NCBI GenBank assembly: GCA_946699065.1
Contig: CAMPDV010002159.1
Span: 18,931-82,930, forward strand
DNA from: Loxodes magnus
Lineage: Eukaryota > Ciliophora > Karyorelictea > Loxodida > Loxodidae
Reading direction: 5' to 3'
Length of the DNA: 64,000 bases
Made by a program: the position numbers and the translations under genes. Under the pieces are notes generated by a model. The model was not told the DNA's origin, ran no database searches, and saw nothing but the letters and a program-made list of their open reading frames with translations. The stretch's first letter is position 1. Each line of letters opens with the position of its first letter. Positions 45,600 to 58,139 of the stretch are shown piece by piece.

Positions 45600-48215
45600 T
45601 TTTTTATTTTACTATAAAAAAAGAAACATTTCTTCCAAAAATCTCTTCTCAATAGGATCTATACCAATCAAGATACCACTACCAAAATTTACTTTAAGAA
45701 CTCAAATTATGTAATAGGAGAATTTTGAACTTTTAAGAAATGTATAAGGGCTTGAAGGGAAAATCGCTACTGATGTCTAGCACTTAAGAATAAAAGATTT
45801 AAAATAAGTACTCAGCAAATATTAGAATCGAATGATTAGAAACAAAATTCAGCCACTTTGCAGTGCTAACCGAAAGCATATTCCTTTAAAATTAGTCAAT
45901 GGATGTAGACCTAAAGATCAACCAAAAAAAATTTATTTATAGAAGTGAAAAAAAATACTGATCATATTAAAGCATAAGCACTACGTTTAAAAGAATAGCT
46001 CAAGAGGAGTGTAGTATACAGTATATCCAAATAATCTCTGTCAAAAACTTCTGAATCTCCTGCTGTTAAAACAAAAGAAGAAATTAATATGTTTTTTAAA
46101 TTAAACTTTCTTCAATCTTAGCTGTAACATATAGAAGGCCAATTACAATTGAAGTATAAACCATTATAGAATGGAAATATCTTATTTTGCAAAAGGAATC
46201 TTTAATCAGTCTCATGTAATACCTTGCTTCAGTAAAGGCTCTAAAGTCTACAATCCACCTATACGTTCACAAGAAGAATAATCCAGTTAAATGTTTCTAT
46301 TTTAATGTAACTAATGCAAAAGAATAAATAACTTAGCATTAGTTACTTATATAGAATAATGATGCTTGCTTCAAGCAATGATAGGAGACTCAAAAGTTCT
46401 AATTTCAATGCTTTTATTACTAAAATCATTTCCATTATTCAGACTGTTGCTTTACTCTTATTAATTGCACACCTTATCTTATAGATAACGTTTCACGTAA
46501 CTAAGAGTATTTAAATCAAATGTGCATTTCCTTAGAATGTTGCAATTATTAAGAAGCTTGCTTATAAGCTTTAGGTGGATAATGTAGCGCTGAAAAAATA
46601 GGTAACAAAATATGCAATTAAGAATGCTTAGTTCATTAATGTGGTTGAGATGCAATGGACAACTTAACTTCATAACTTTCAAATAAGAATTATAACTTTG
46701 GATCTTTATTATAAAAACTCACCTTTCTGTTCTCCAGGCTGCTTGGATTAAGACTTTAATAATACACAAAAAGATAAGTAGGCGACTAAAAATGTGATTT
46801 AGCTTGTATGACTGAAATTTGTTAGTGAGATTAAGAAGATTATTTTGAAAAGAAGCTTCATTTTATGATTATAATACACTAAAAATTTACAGTTTCCCAG
46901 TAACAACCTACTTCACAACTCTTATGAATAGATTAATTATTGAAGATGATAAGAACCTCGACCCTTAATGTTATATTCCTATGTGCTCAAGTTATGAAAG
47001 TTCTAACCAAATTTACTGACTGAAGTGATAAGGAATGACTTTATTCTAACTGAGAAATAACCTTAGTAGTAAGATGAAAATAATCAATAGAACAGTGGAA
47101 ATAATCCATAGAATATGAGTTAAAATTAGGCAAATGTATTAGATTAAAGGTGCAATTAAGATTAATGGTACGATTGAAATGATTGCTAACTATCTTCTCA
47201 TCAAAATTTTACATATTACAATTTAAATCCACAATATAATTGTAACTGGAATATGATAGGTAACAATGTAATCCAAATAGTTTACTACGAAAATTCTAAA
47301 AGATATTAGAATAGTTTATGCAAGTACGATGGTAATGACTGCTAAGTTTGCATAGATACCAATAATGCATGCCTTCAATCTTAAGGGAACAACATTAGCG
47401 ATTTAAGTTGCTATAATAAATAATGTAACTGAGATGGGTGAGGTCGTAAAAAATGTTTATAGAAAGGCTGCAAAATCAAACAAATTGGGGATTTAATTTT
47501 TTCAAGAATAATGCTATTACGAAGAATGCTTTTTTGATAATAATCAGCAAGAATAAGATGATTATCTGTTGTAATCTCAAAGAAAATGTACTTTAAATAA
47601 GCCACGTAATAATTAGTATGATAGAATGTGATTTTTTCGAACGAAATTATGACTCAATCGGTTTTCAGAGTAGAAACCACCCTTAATCAAAATGATCTAT
47701 ATGAATTTTATATAATTCAGGATAATAAATGTACTAGTGACAAATGTCTGGGATTTTACGAGTCTTTTTTCATGTAATTAAAAATAATGTAGTGGAAATG
47801 ATTTTAGTTATCATAATATGAATAAAATAGGAAATGGAATATGTGATGAAGAACTGCTAAGTCCTGATTGTAATTATAATGGTTTGAATTTTTGTTACAA
47901 CAGATTTAATTGAAGAATGTAGCAGTCTAAGTCTGGCAATGGATGAATTTTGCCAGGTTGGATAATTAAGCGATTAAAATATCAGTTTTTTTTTACTGTA
48001 GCTATGATAATGCTTAATGTTGCTTTAAAGTAACGAATAAAATCAGATTCTTATGAAGGATTTCCTTGCTATCCAGATTTACTTAATAATGGATTTTGCG
48101 ATCTTTAATGTTTTGTTAAGTAATGTTAAGAAGATGGAAAGATTTTGCATAAAATGTTCAGATACCTTATGCTTTAATGTTAAAAGAGTAGAGATTAATT
48201 AATTAATTTTAACTA
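45600..48215 (+). CDS. LNR (Lin-12/Notch repeat) protein, part 1
   Basis: Repeated LNR modules of the C..(I/L)GNG.CD..C....C.WD..DC type: IGNKICNQECLVHQCGWDAM (46590-46670), DLACMTEICQWDQEDY (about 46800), CKYDGNDC and CNWDG (47315-47440), IGNGICDEELLSPDCNYNG (47820-47885), LLNNGFCDLQCFVKQCQEDG (48075-48150). LNRs are Ca-binding extracellular modules, so a secreted or surface protein is inferred. Frame changes between modules suggest short introns or decay; I could not find the start. It may continue in the LNR sequence from 49240, with the minus-strand CCHC gene inserted between. Confidence 0.6.
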
Positions 48216-48291
48216 TAAGGGTTAGGGTCATCTTTAATTAGAGAAAAGGTTTCCTCAAATTAAAGACAATAAAAGTTTTTATATTCAGAAC

Positions 48292-49191
48292 TCAACTGTA
48301 CATGTATTCATCTGAATCAATTTCAAACTGAGATAATTCTTCTTTCTCTTCAATAAGCTCATAGAATTGTTCTTCCATCTTCTTGTAATTTTTCTCCAGC
48401 TTATCTAAACAAATTCTAAGGTCATTGTTGTCCTTTTAAAGCTATTTATTCTGTTACTATTAATTACCAAGATCCTGTTTGATTAGTGTCACACTTGAAT
48501 CATCTAATATCAGCTTCTTTCTGTAAATACCTCCAAAGTAGTTACAATATAGTCTCCTCGATGTTCCAAATTATTTACGGTGCTGTTCAAGTACTCTTCT
48601 TCACTTCAAGCATTACCTCCAAAAATGTCCAGCCTTTTGACAACAATAGCAACGTTTTATTAAGGGCTTGAATTAAAATTTTTATTCTTTTTACATTTTT
48701 TCAATTTCCATCTTTTCTGATTGAAGTTAGTTTTTTTTATTGCTAATCGAATTTCTCCTTTAATTTTCTAATAGTTCAAATTAGGAAGTTAAGACTTCAA
48801 TTTAAAACTAAACTTTACTTACCAAGTCTTGATCTTCCTTTTTTCTATCTTACAAAAGAAGCCGAAGATTCAAATTTTCCGCCTTCAGGATCTATATTTC
48901 GGTATTCATTTTCTCAATTAATGAATAAAGCGTAATAATGTCTTGCTCGTGGGATTTCTCAAGTTTTTTCAGTTTGCTAGGAAATTCCGTATTTCTCAAT
49001 CCTTAACAGGAGTAGATTTATCTTTTTTGAATTCTTGGTTCTTGTTAGTTAACTGAGACTTAAGATTGATCTTTAAGGCTAGAATTCAAGGTTTAGATTC
49101 CCGGGTTTTTTTTCCATTTTTTATATAAAGAGTAGAAGATTATTAGTATGATAGTGATTGTTGAAATAATTATTGCAGCTTTGATACTCAT
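48292..49191 (-). CDS. Membrane-anchored coiled-coil/CCHC protein D, 299 aa
   Basis: ATG 49191-49189 to TGA 48294-48292 in one open frame. Residues 5-24 are a transmembrane or signal-anchor helix (AIIISTITIILIIFYSLY). Coiled coils lie at about 65-105 and 110-165 (KKLEKSHEQDIITLYSLIEK). The knuckle CYCCQKAGHFWRQC has exact C-x2-C-x4-H-x4-C spacing. An acidic coiled-coil tail (LDKLEKNYKKMEEQFYELIE) ends at EYMYS. GTAAGTAAAGTTTAG within the frame could be a 15-nt intron, length divisible by three. It shares the overall plan with CCHC genes A-C. A membrane anchor on such a protein is unusual. It lies antisense between two LNR segments. Confidence 0.85.
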
Positions 49192-49239
49192 CCTAGAGTA
49201 ATGAAACTATTCAATTATAATGTTTCTTAGTACATCTTT

Positions 49240-52200
49240 TTTCAGCGATTGTGCTTGAGTAAATATATCTCTGATAATTAAATGATCTTCAGTCTTGCAT
49301 TTACAAAATGAATATTATTGTGAAGAATGGTATAAAGTAGTAGAAAGCAATTTATTGCAATAAGCATTGTAAATGAGCCAAGGCAGCAAGAAATTGAATA
49401 TATGAAAAGCTAATTCCTGGATTCTTATCAATGAATACTAAGTGAAATGCTAAGTTTTAAAACTGTTAGTCTTATTTATTAGGGAATGGTTAATGTGACG
49501 AAGAATGCTATTCTAAAGACTGCCTTTGAGACTAGAAAGATTGCATTTGTTATGAAAGTGACGGAGAATATTGGTTGATTATATTAAATCGAATATGGAA
49601 TGAAATATGCAACAACAAGTTCTGCGATTTTGATTATAAGAATAGCTGTAAAATAGGATGAAAAGATTATGCCACATAAAATAATTTAGGCGATAGTATT
49701 TGATAAGTCAGTTGCATTCAATATGACTGAGATAGTTAAGTAGATCAAGAGACGATAAAATTCCTTAGTAAAACCTGATTGCATGCTATATACTAAACTT
49801 CCACATAAGCCCTGAAATTTAGTATAGCCTCAAAACTATAAGACCTCTTAAACTTAATTTTCATGTTACTAGAAAGATTAAAGCTATGAAAAAAAAAATT
49901 ATGATTGCAGGATGTCTTTATGATGGAACTATTTGTACTTATATGTTCATCGATACTTAAGACTAAGATTAATCATTATTTTTCGATCTTTAGGGGGAAA
50001 AAAATATTGCAATATCATCCTTTTTGCTCTGTATACAACTAAAATAAAAGTGCGTAAGATAAATTCCAAATTATTGGCATTGCTGATATTGTAATTAAGG
50101 ATTTTATAGAATCGCTCTTTTCATCTAGATGAATTACCTGCTAGGTTTATTAAGAATGTAACAGACCCAAATGATCCTAGATGTGAGGCAGGTCCTGATT
50201 GATCCTCTTTGGAGAATCTTTAGGATTATTTATGTTACGAATATAAATTATCCTCTAGCAGGATTTACTAAAAATGGTATTTTCTATAAATTTTGCGATG
50301 AAGTATCTAGCGAATAACTAAATGAAACTCAAAACTTTAATCAGGGGAATATCAGCCAGCTGCATTGTATACAAAGGATTAAGAACTTTTGATCGGCCTT
50401 ATCTTTCATTAGCTGAAGCTTTGGCAGAAGGAGTTTAGAAGAGATATGTTAAGGTTCTTTTGACAAATAGAACTCATTTTTTAGACGATCTATAATAGGA
50501 ATAAAGTTCAATGGCTACTGACAGTTTTACAAACTACATTTTACTCCTAAAGTAAAACTAACGACTAAAAAGCTTATAAGAGTAATTTAAGCAATCAACT
50601 ATTTAAACTCTTTATTGCTTACAATATCCAAAAGACTAAGCTTCAGAGTTAGCTAAATGGTTTTTTTGATTCTAAAGAAAGAGCTAAAATTATTTTCATG
50701 CGAACAGATATTCAATTTTTTTTCTTTTAAAGCCACTTAAAATTTGAGAACGTAATATTAAAAATGCACACACTTGCATTAAACATGAATCTCCCAAATG
50801 TATATTGCTATAAAAAATGAAAAGTGATCCTGTAACTATATGTGCAAAAGCTTCCTTTTCGAGAGATAATCTTATTTCTTTACTTGATGAATATGGTTAT
50901 TCATGAAGTTTAGCAACAGATGTTTTAGAATAGCTTTAATTTTTTGGAACTGAATATCTAAAAAATACATAATCTCTGATAAAGATCATTCAAGGAAAAT
51001 TGAGTTTAAATAATGTTTGGTTTCATCAATTTTCTAATCATCACCGTAATTACATTGAATGCTAATCTTGTAATTTAGAATTTAATGACACAGACTTTTA
51101 GTTTCTTGATTCATGAAAGTATTTCGTTAGCACGTATTGAGTACTAGAGCACGAAGAATTTGATTGTGGAAGTCTAAAATTTAATAGAGGGAGTGAAATA
51201 AATAATTTCCATAATTTGGATTAAAAAAAGTGGAGATTAAAAACTATACAGGAATTGAGTTTCCTGGGTTTGAAAAATCTAACTCGACTCAACTAATCTG
51301 AATAAACGAAGTTACCTTCACTAAAGCTTAATTTGATCATCCTTATTAAGCTATTTTTACAGTGAAATTGAAGCTCTCCTTTTGATTCAGAACTGTAAGT
51401 TATTTAACAAGAGATTTGAATGACTGTTATTAAGATATTTAAAACTAAGATACTTGGTATGAGAGTGATTTGAATGGCCACCTAATAAAGAGCAGCAATA
51501 GAAGGCTAAAATGGTTAGTTTTAGCTATAACTTAGTTACATCAATAATTTGAGTAGTTAAATATAAGTGATACTGAGCAGCAATATATTGAGTCTTAATT
51601 AGAGGTATTCAGAAGAAAGATTCCGAAAATATTATCCCATAACCAAAGTAACGTTAAATTACACATAATTGTTTTTTAAAGTCTTAAAGGTTTTAACTTT
51701 AGATGCTTAATAAGAAATTATATAGAAGTTAAGAGGTAAAAGAAGCAGGTTTTTCTGTAGCTTGTGTCTATAAGATGACAATTTTGGAATAGTTGACAGA
51801 TGTAATATTTGAGTAAATAAGAATGGTAGAAGATATTAAGATGACTAATTGTAGCTTTTACTATAACTAAATCTGAATGAATAACAGATTGACTCAAAAT
51901 TGAGTTGAAACAGATTTTGGCTATATTAGTTGTTGAATTATAGTTAACTCTGCATATCCATTTTAATATATTTTCTGGTAACTATAATGAAAGAGGTGGA
52001 GGAATGATAGTAAACTGAGTATAGGACTGCATAAGGAATGATAAGGCGCAAGAATTGTAATTTATAGCCTTGAATGCAAATTAAGTTCTGATAATAAGTG
52101 CTGATAATTAATTGCACATTTTCCCTAAACTAGCAGCTTAAATATAAAGGACTAGCTATCTAATAATTAGATAAATTAGAATGCTTAATGTAAATGGAAA

Positions 52201-52600
52201 AACATAAACTGCCTCCTTTAAAATTGAGAACATTTTTTTAATGGAAAATATAGGTTGAAAGGCAGCTGCAGATTTGAAACTAGCCAGGATGCATAATATA
52301 GTAAATTTGTAAATAATAAGCAGTAAATTTTAGGGAAGCAGCGGAAAACAAATTTCTAGTCTCTAAATTTTTGGATAAAAATGTTATTAAGGATTGATAG
52401 CAAAATTAGAAATTCTGAATTTTATAAACTAAACCTCTACAAAATATTTTGATAGCTTTGTAAAATTGGAATTATATATAGTTGATATTAGTAAAGTTTA
52501 AGTACAATACTCTAATAAACGAAATATAATTTAAAAATGTTTATATTATAATTAATTATTTATTTTCTCAATTTATAAGACTAGCACTCTCTAAGCAAGA
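49240..52600 (+). CDS. LNR protein, part 2, with long C-terminal region
   Basis: LNR modules at 49475-49560 (LGNGQCDEECYSKDCLWDQK) and about 49600-49670 (ICNNKFCDFDYKNSCKIG), then protein-like text to about 52600: GLRTFDRPYLSLAEALAEGV (50370), CNLEFNDTDF..FLDSWKYF (51065), DCGSLKFNRGSEINNFHN (51165). The middle looks like beta-helix repeats of secreted proteins. No start Met was found near 49240, which supports continuation from the LNR sequence left of the antisense gene. Frame choice after 51,400 is less sure. Confidence 0.5.
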
Positions 52601-52829
52601 TATATATTAATAACCGAAATGAGACATATAAAACCAAAAAGAAATAATTGTATATTTAAAACTATCTCTTAAAGATATAAAGCTTAATATTTACAAGAAA
52701 AATTAAATAAAAGCAGAAGATTTATGTATAAAGAAGTAAATATTGGGAGAATATAAAATTAAATAAAATGTAAATAAATTAATAAAATTAAAAACTATAA
52801 TTTTAATATTCAAAGAAGATATATCTTAA
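52601..52829. other. AT-rich spacer
   Basis: No feature seen. Confidence 0.4.
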
Positions 52830-53216
52830 AAAAATCAAAGTTCATTCGTCATAAATAGATTGAGCCCAATCAATCACTTAAATGATGCATTACTAGGTTT
52901 AGAATAATGTAAATATAAAAGTGAAATTAGAACTTTAGTAAAAAAATTATCTTTTATAAGCGATGGAAATTGCTTCTATCTTACTATTAAATCCCCATTC
53001 ATAGAACTTCTATCTAGTCAGGCAAAAGTAGTTAATACGAAAAGATATAAATTAGGAAAGTAAGAAATTTATTAAAGATAGAAAAAATATTAATAAGAAA
53101 TAAAAATAAAAGTCATATACTACTTAAAAAAATCACCAAGTAAAAAATTTAAAATGAATGAATCCAAAAAAAGAATATAATTAGTTTAAATACAATAGTC
53201 AGCAAATAAAAAATGA
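52830..53216 (+). CDS. Small unrecognised protein, about 125 aa
   Basis: Open, protein-like frame LNDALLGLEQCKYKSEIRTL, LSFISDGNCFYLTIKSPFIE, then a Lys/Gln-rich tail, ending at TGA 53214-53216. The start is not fixed. No family recognised. It lies 0.3 kb upstream of the ARF pseudogene. Confidence 0.45.
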
Positions 53217-53512
53217 CTGAATCTTTGTTTTTTTTTATTAAAAAATAATAAGTTTTACTTTCTTGAAAGAAGTAGAAATCTATTCACGCAAAAAATTCTT
53301 GAAAAAGAAAAAAAATAATTGAGAAAAGCAATAAATAAGATAAAATGTATAAAAAGCTGATTAAGGATGACGTCAGATTGTATACAATTATCTTTACATA
53401 AAATATTTAATTTAAAAATCTAAATAAAAAGGTCTAGAAAAAGAATTAAAAATAATCCAAAAGGTGATAAAAAGTGCTAAATAAGAGAAAAGTATTGAAA
53501 CATATTAAAAAG

Positions 53513-54070
53513 ATGGGATTAGCTTTTGGAAGATTATGGTCTAGAGTATTTGGAAAGATGGAATAGAAAATATTGATGGTAGGTTTTAGATGCAGCTGGA
53601 AAAACGACAATTTTATATAAGTTGAAACTAGGTGAAGTGGTTTACTACGGTTCCAACGATTGGATTTAATGTAGAGACGGTAAGAAATAAAAAAATAATC
53701 ATTTACAGTATGGGATGCAAATAAATAACAAATGAAAGTTTTATGGAAACATTATTTTAATGATGTGAATGGATTAATATTTGTAGTAGATTCTAATGAT
53801 AGAGAAAGAGTAGAAGATGCAAAATATTAGTTGTTTGGTATACTATAAGCAGCTGAATTGAAAAACATCTGCATTTTAGTATTTGCGAATAATAAGATTT
53901 ACCAAATGCAATGAATGCAGCTGAGTTGACAGATAAGTTATAATTACATCAATTGAAAGGCAGAAGTTGGTATATTCAAGAAACATGTGCTACTAATGGT
54001 TATGGTTTATAGGAAGGATTGGATTGGCTGAAAAAAAATTAGGAAAGAAGAAATGAACAATCCTAGATTA
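53513..54070 (+). pseudogene. ARF-family small GTPase pseudogene
   Basis: Nearly complete [104 protein letters not shown]. At least three single-base indels break the frame: an extra T before DAAGKTT, an extra T in the VVTTVPT switch I region, and a lost base in ANKQD. The WDxGGQ switch II motif has become WDANKQQ. ARFs recruit vesicle coats; this copy cannot make a working GTPase. Confidence 0.85.
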
Positions 54071-54574
54071 TTAACTCTAAAGAAAAAAATGTAAATAATT
54101 AAAATAATCTAAATAAGTTTAAAAATTAAATAAAATTTACTAATAAAAATCAATTTTTTATCAAAACAAATATTCAACGTGAAATCTATATAAATTTTTA
54201 AAGGTTCTTCGTTTTTGGGGTAAAACGAATATCGATTAAAAAAATCTTTAAAATATAATAGATAAAAATTTAATTTGACTCCTGCATAATCTATAAAAAA
54301 TTTATCTTGATATAAAAAATTAGAAAAATCATTCTTAAAACTTATGAAAGAACAGTAATATAAATTTTTTTAAATAATTAAAAAATCTTTAGTTAAAGCT
54401 TAAGATTTATCAAGTAATAAGTTTAATTGCAATACAAATAAATAATAAAATTCCTTTAAAATTTGACATAATATAAAGAGAAATTTGTAATTTAGAAGAA
54501 AAAACAACTTGGAAATATAGAAATAGATCATATTAAATTTGAAGTTAGTTTTTGAAAAGAATGCTGCTTATAAG
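54071..54574. other. AT-rich spacer before repeat copy 2
   Basis: No coding frame or structure seen. The sequence differs from the flank of copy 1, which is the LINE end at 23640. Confidence 0.45.
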
Positions 54575-55550
54575 TTTAAAGATGAAGATGATAAAAAGCT
54601 TAAGAACTAAAAGACTGTAAGAAGAACTTTAAGATTGCAAACCGTTAACATTGCGAGCTCGGATCTCTTTCTAAAGTTATATCTGAATATCGAAAGCGTG
54701 GAAATCACAAAATGACAGTAAGATGAACTTTAAGTTAGGAATTCGCTTTCCTTTAGAGCTCTGTTCAAATCCTGCCATTGAACTGAGAATCGAGAGTGCT
54801 TAAATATTAAAATTCTGAAAGAGAAACTTTAAGTTAAGAATCCGTTAATCGTTAAATGCTCTGATCAAAATCTCATAAAAGTCTGTGTATTGTTAATTTT
54901 TATGAACTGGTAGACTTTAAGAGGAACTTCAAGTATAGAATCCGTATCCTTTAGAGCTCGATTGTTTTCTAAAGCATAATCTGATTATCGAAAGTGCTGA
55001 ATACAAAAAGACTGTAAGATGAATTTTAAGTTTGAAATTCGTAAATCATTGATTAGCTCTGATCAAGTTTTCAAAAAATGTCTGGATAGATGATAAGCTT
55101 AAGAACTCCAATACGTTAAGAAGAATTTAAGTTTGGAATCCATTTTCTAGATTGCTCTGTTCTTTTTCTCAAAATACGTCTGAGTTACGAATAAGCATAA
55201 GTACATAAAGAATGAAAGTACAACTTATTTTATAGACTCCATTTCACTTGAGAGCTAGTTCTAGCTTTAAAAATTTTTGTCGGGATATAGTTGAAAAACT
55301 TAAAAATTGAAAGAAGAACTTTGACTATAAACTCCATTCTGTTTCATATTTATATCCAGTTCTTGAAATTATTAGTAATAAATTTTAAAAGCGGAAGATT
55401 TTAAGGTTGAACATTTAGTTAAAGAAATTTCTACTTGATAGTTTTGATCTAGTTCTCGAAAGGAGTCTCAGTAGGGATATAGCTAAAGTTCCTAGAAGAT
55501 TTTAAGTAGGACTTTGAATTTAAAACTTCGTTCCCGCCCTTTCTAAGGAT
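54575..55550. repeat. Tandem array, 10 units of about 99 bp
   Basis: Same unit as at 23641..25320. The last seven units match those of copy 1 one to one; the copies differ in how many units lie to the left. Confidence 0.8.
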
Positions 55551-56126
55551 TATCACACTCTCATTTTTTTACCATATTCTTACTTAAGATTTCTGAGAAA
55601 TGCAAAATAATTTCATTTTTTTGCATTTCTGTTGGAATGAGTCTTTGGTTGTAGTTCTTTACTTCTAAAAATTTTAAATCGTTAAATTTTTATCTTTTAG
55701 CAGTTCCGAGCTTCGTATTCTCGTCTATTTTTTCTCATTCTTTTCTTCCTACTTTCTAAAGATTTTCAAAGAGCTTTAGTCTTAGTAAATGTTCTAACTT
55801 AGCTACTTTTTTTGATATTAAGATTAGTTAAAGATTGTGTCCCTTTTTTAGTGCATTGCTCCTAGTAGTTTTTAAAGATTTTAGGATAGAGATGTTTTTG
55901 TTATTTATAGAATAAAAAATGTGATTAAGTTGTAATGCTGGTTGGTTTTTTAAATTTAGCAAAATGTATTGGTGCGGATTGTAGATAGGTACTTGATATA
56001 AGAGGTTAATATTGTAGTATGTATGTAATGATAGATATTTGAATTTATAATGGTTAATTATAATTTTTTGATGGTAACTGTTATAAATTACCTTTATAAG
56101 CTTTTTTAATCTAAATAATAATAAAA

Positions 56127-57572
56127 ATGTAAGCGTTACCAAAATGCTTAATCTGCTAAGAAGATTACAACTTAACTAATGCTCTTCCAACTGTCTTACC
56201 TTGTGGACATATTTACTGTGGTTTGTGTTTGAATACTCAGTTCTGATTATAAGGCATAATGTAATGTCCTATTTGTTAAAAAGGATTCCATTTTAGATTT
56301 GAAGACTTACCTTAAGAAAGTGATTTAATAAGAATGATATTTTAAAACTAATAATACATATAAAGATTTAAGATGCTAGATAGAAATTAAAAGAGATAAG
56401 GAAGTAAATTATGCAAAAATCTAAAAACCATTACAACCAAATTATCTAACATTACTAATACTCTCATTATACCATATACTAATATCATCCAATACACTAC
56501 CATTAACTACAACTAATAACACTAAAATATTATACAATCATCCTAATTCCCCTATTTACTCATTTCTAAAACCAACTCAAATCCAAACTATAACAGTCTA
56601 ACTATATTCCACTATATAACCACCTTTACTACTAAACCCTAAATTAACTTCAAATTATATCACACAAATAAGAAACAAACTATAATACAATACTAAGTAA
56701 CAACAGTTAAACACTAAACAGACTAATTAACATAAACTAACCTAGTAGCAACAGTTTATTCAATCTAACTATATTCACTATTTTAGTTCCTCTATTTAAA
56801 AATTAAGCTTATTTAACATTTAAACTGAGTAACTTACGATAAGTCTAAGTTTAAATTATAATTCCAGTACTTAGTTAAAAGTATAGAATATTAAAATAAG
56901 TTATATTTAATTGGAGGAAAAAACTAAAATTAAAATAAAGGAATAAAAGAAACTTGATAGTTCGATTTCGAAGGTAATAATACAAAACTTAGTGATCTAA
57001 ATGAGGGAAGATATAATTTTGGATTAGCAGTAGCTTAAAATTATCTTTATGTGGTTGGAGAGGTAACTAGTACAAATAAAATGTTATAATCAGTAGAAAA
57101 GTTAAAGATAGGAAACTAAGGTAAATGATAAAAATGCTCTTAATTTCCATTCTTAATAGCAGGCTAAACTTTAGTAGTAGATAAAGATGAATAAAATATT
57201 TATTCAATTGGAGGTTTAAATTAGAAAGGATAAACTTTAAAAGATATATGAAAGTATAACATATAGAATGATAGATGGAGTAAGTAAAATTTGAAATCTT
57301 CCTGAAGCTGTTGCTTGTCCTATAGTTACTTTAGAGCCTTTTATCATATTTGGAGGTTTTAAAAAATCTATTTACGAAAGAATATTCAAGAAGAATATAT
57401 AAAAGAAACAAATAATAATGGCAATAAAGTTAAATTTTTAAAGATGTAGAAGCTTTAACGGAGATGAAAATAAGAGGTGTCTATGGATATTTTTTTGGTT
57501 ATGAATAGGAAAGAGTTTCAATAATGAGGATTTGATTTAGAAAAGTTGAGTTATAGAAGTGTTAAAGGGGAT
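56127..57572 (+). pseudogene. RING-Kelch gene, frameshifted copy
   Basis: The RING finger is intact, but single-base indels after it (a lost A near 56363, extra bases in the linker, an extra A before the LPEAVAC blade and another after FGGF) break the Kelch frame that is open in copy 1. One Kelch glycine pair is also GE. Copy 1 is therefore the better candidate for function. Confidence 0.65.
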
Positions 57573-58139
57573 AACTGAGATAATAATAATATTGATATGA
57601 TTAATATTATTGATAATAAATATAGTTTTATATGTAAGTAGTTTAAATATCTATAGTAAATATGTTACTACTTATTAATATGGTTAATCTATACTTATTA
57701 ATGTTGTATTTTTATAAGTTTTTTTTGTATGTTTAAGTGTATATATGATGTTGATATGGTAATGTAGTTATAGCTATATAGTTGACAATAAAGATTATTT
57801 TCCTTACTAGCTCTTTTTAAAGCTGAAATAAATAAAGAATCAAATTTTATCTAAACATCTTTAAAAATCTATTATTCAAATATTATCATTATTCAGATAC
57901 TAACATACAGCTTATAACATACCAAAACATATTCAACAATGTCAAAAAACTATCTTTAATATATCCCTTATATTTAAATTATACAAGTACAGATTACTAT
58001 TTATCTAATCAAAACTATAATCAAATTATCATTAACCTATATCTAAATACAAGTCATTATTACTATCATACACTCTAAAATACATACTTTAATACCAACT
58101 ACTAAACTTTCCTATACACATATCAAATCAGGCCATTGA

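Noticed and set aside
55828-56142. 104-codon minus-strand frame in the 5' flank of the RING-Kelch copy
   Set aside because: The DNA there is a C-poor block, which yields open frames by composition alone, and the frame overlaps the RING start.
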